Positions 5,718-6,905 of a stretch of 6,905 nucleotides of DNA are shown piece by piece. The stretch is from Alphaproteobacteria bacterium UBA685 (lineage in GTDB: Bacteria; Pseudomonadota; Alphaproteobacteria; Puniceispirillales; Puniceispirillaceae). The notes under the pieces are model-generated. The model was not told the DNA's origin and made no database searches. It saw only the letters and a program-made list of their open reading frames with translations. The position numbers and the translations under genes are program-made. Every line of letters starts with the position of its first letter. Within the stretch, counting starts at the first letter, position 1. The stretch spans positions 9,728-16,632 of the forward strand of contig DBMZ01000037.1 in the NCBI GenBank assembly GCA_002299005.1, in the 5' to 3' direction.

Positions 5718-6905
5718 TTAACGTTGACCTCTTGTCACCGAATAATTGAGCAATATCACAGGAATAAGGCCTGTCAGCACAATCATCAAAGCTGGCAAGG
5801 CCGCCTGTTCTATCATCTCATCCTTGGCATATTGATAGGTAAAGGTCGCGAAGGTCTCAAAATTAAACGGCCGCAATAATAAGGTCATGGGCAATTCTTT
5901 CATCACATCCACAAAGACCAGCAATAGGCCTGCCCCCACAGATGGTGAGATAATCGGCACGACAATTTTTGCCAGACTTTCAGACGCATTTTTGCCAAGC
6001 AATGTGCTTGCTTCAAACAGATGTTTTGGCACCCGCCCAAGGCCTGTTTCAACCGCGCCATAGCCCACCGCATGAAAGCGCACCATATAGCCGATGGTCA
6101 ACGCCAAGAGACCGCCGCTAAGGTAAGGCGCCCCAATCATGGCCATAAGCTGGTTAAGCCAACCCATAAACCCCAAAACGCCAATCGCCAAAATTGTTCC
6201 CGGGATCGCATAGCCTGTCGCCGCTAGCAGGGCCAGAAGGCGGGCGCCCCTGCCAAGACGATAATGGGTCAGCAGGGCGATGATTAAGCACACCCCCATA
6301 ATGGCAAGCGCCGCTAGCCCCGCAACTTTGAGGTTATTGGCAAGCATCGGCCAGAAGTTAGCACTGACATCTGCGCTGATACCCTTGGTCAAAAAGCTGG
6401 CCAAAATAACGAGCGGGATCACAAAGCCAATCAGCACAGGCACAAGGCAGATAAAATAAACACGCACCCTTCGGCTAGCTGGCAGGGCAATGCGTGGCAC
6501 GCCTCGTTTGGTGTTTGACAGGTTGGTAAAAGACCGCCGTGATCGCGCATAAAGCTCTGTGCCCAAAAGGCCGATAATCACCACCAGCGCAATCAGCGAT
6601 AATTGCGCCGCCGCTGGCATATTATTCATGCCAAGCCAGACATTAAAAATACCCAAGGTGAGCGTATCTACCGCGAAATATTCGACTGTGCCAAAATCAG
6701 AAATCACTTCCATCAAGACAAGTGATAGGCCGGCAATGATCGCAGGACGCGCCAAAGGAAGCGCGACATCATAGAAAATATCCCGCCCCGATACCATCGC
6801 CGCTTCGAACAAGGTGCGCGAGGTTTGACGAAAGGCGGTGCGCGCCATGATATAAATATAAGGGTATAAAACCGCCGCCATCATCACGACCGCCCCGCCA
6901 AGCGA
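5718..6905 (-). CDS. Iron(III) ABC transporter permease, FbpB type (5' end beyond the window)
   Basis: The visible 395 residues are the C-terminal part of a fused two-domain inner-membrane permease (family length about 500-550 residues) that would move periplasmically bound ferric iron into the cytoplasm with an ATPase partner. The frame stays open to the right edge, and the residues there (SLGGAV, then VLYPYIYIMAR) match the middle of FbpB-like proteins, so the GTG/ATG codons near 6880-6887 are internal. Two cytoplasmic EAA loops that contact the ATPase are visible: EAA at 34-36 with G40 and LP at 49-50, and EAS at 298-300 with G304 and P317. About nine hydrophobic membrane segments can be traced. 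The segment MKELPMTLLLRPFNF (about 335-349) and YAKDEM (359-364) are characteristic of the ferric-iron branch; thiamine or putrescine relatives are less likely. No ATPase gene follows it; binding protein and ATPase must lie upstream beyond the edge or elsewhere. Confidence 0.93.
   Translation of the reverse strand, partial: SLGGAVVMMAAVLYPYIYIMARTAFRQTSRTLFEAAMVSGRDIFYDVALPLARPAIIAGLSLVLMEVISDFGTVEYFAVDTLTLGIFNVWLGMNNMPAAAQLSLIALVVIIGLLGTELYARSRRSFTNLSNTKRGVPRIALPASRRVRVYFICLVPVLIGFVIPLVILASFLTKGISADVSANFWPMLANNLKVAGLAALAIMGVCLIIALLTHYRLGRGARLLALLAATGYAIPGTILAIGVLGFMGWLNQLMAMIGAPYLSGGLLALTIGYMVRFHAVGYGAVETGLGRVPKHLFEASTLLGKNASESLAKIVVPIISPSVGAGLLLVFVDVMKELPMTLLLRPFNFETFATFTYQYAKDEMIEQAALPALMIVLTGLIPVILLNYSVTRGQR

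Noticed and set aside
5709..5728. Near-palindrome around AACGTT as a LacI operator
   Set aside because: It covers the 3' ends of convergent genes where no promoter is expected, and the symmetry is only about ten bases.
6879..6887. GTG/ATG codons as the true start of the permease
   Set aside because: The frame continues to the window edge with FbpB-like residues, and the first visible EAA loop would lie too near the N-terminus for a complete permease.

Overview
This window appears to come from an alphaproteobacterium-like Gram-negative bacterium, plausibly a marine heterotroph. That placement is an inference from protein styles, Shine-Dalgarno use and roughly balanced base composition; there is no rRNA or marker gene to confirm it. 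The window is densely coding. All gaps between genes are under 60 bases, and I see no RNA genes, CRISPR array, insertion sequence or phage-like segment.

Layout: six genes run rightward (positions 1-5693), and one partial gene runs leftward at the right edge (5718-6905). The rightward set, in order, is: (1) an NTF2/SnoaL-like 'ester cyclase' fold protein, probably cut by the left edge; (2) a classical short-chain dehydrogenase/reductase (SDR); (3) a LacI-family repressor; (4) a protein with two tandem NTF2/SnoaL-like domains; (5) a two-cupin protein; (6) a stand-alone homologue of the C-terminal catalytic half of cobalamin-independent methionine synthase (MetE). Gaps are 45, 31, 2, 47 and 48 bases with no convincing terminator between them, so they look like one transcription unit or two overlapping ones. 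The leftward gene is the C-terminal two thirds or so of an FbpB-type iron(III) ABC transporter permease. It meets the rightward set tail to tail and probably belongs to a separate iron-uptake locus.

How the genes may work together: a LacI-type regulator among an SDR, two SnoaL/NTF2-fold proteins, a bicupin and a MetE-like methyltransferase has the look of a locally regulated catabolic cluster for a small organic substrate, possibly a sugar-acid-like or methylated compound. No gene reveals the substrate, and no dedicated transporter for it is visible. The most unusual points are the complementary loss of metal ligands in the two cupin domains, the pairing of two different SnoaL/NTF2-like proteins, and a MetE-like enzyme with all four zinc ligands in a regulated accessory setting rather than beside methionine genes.
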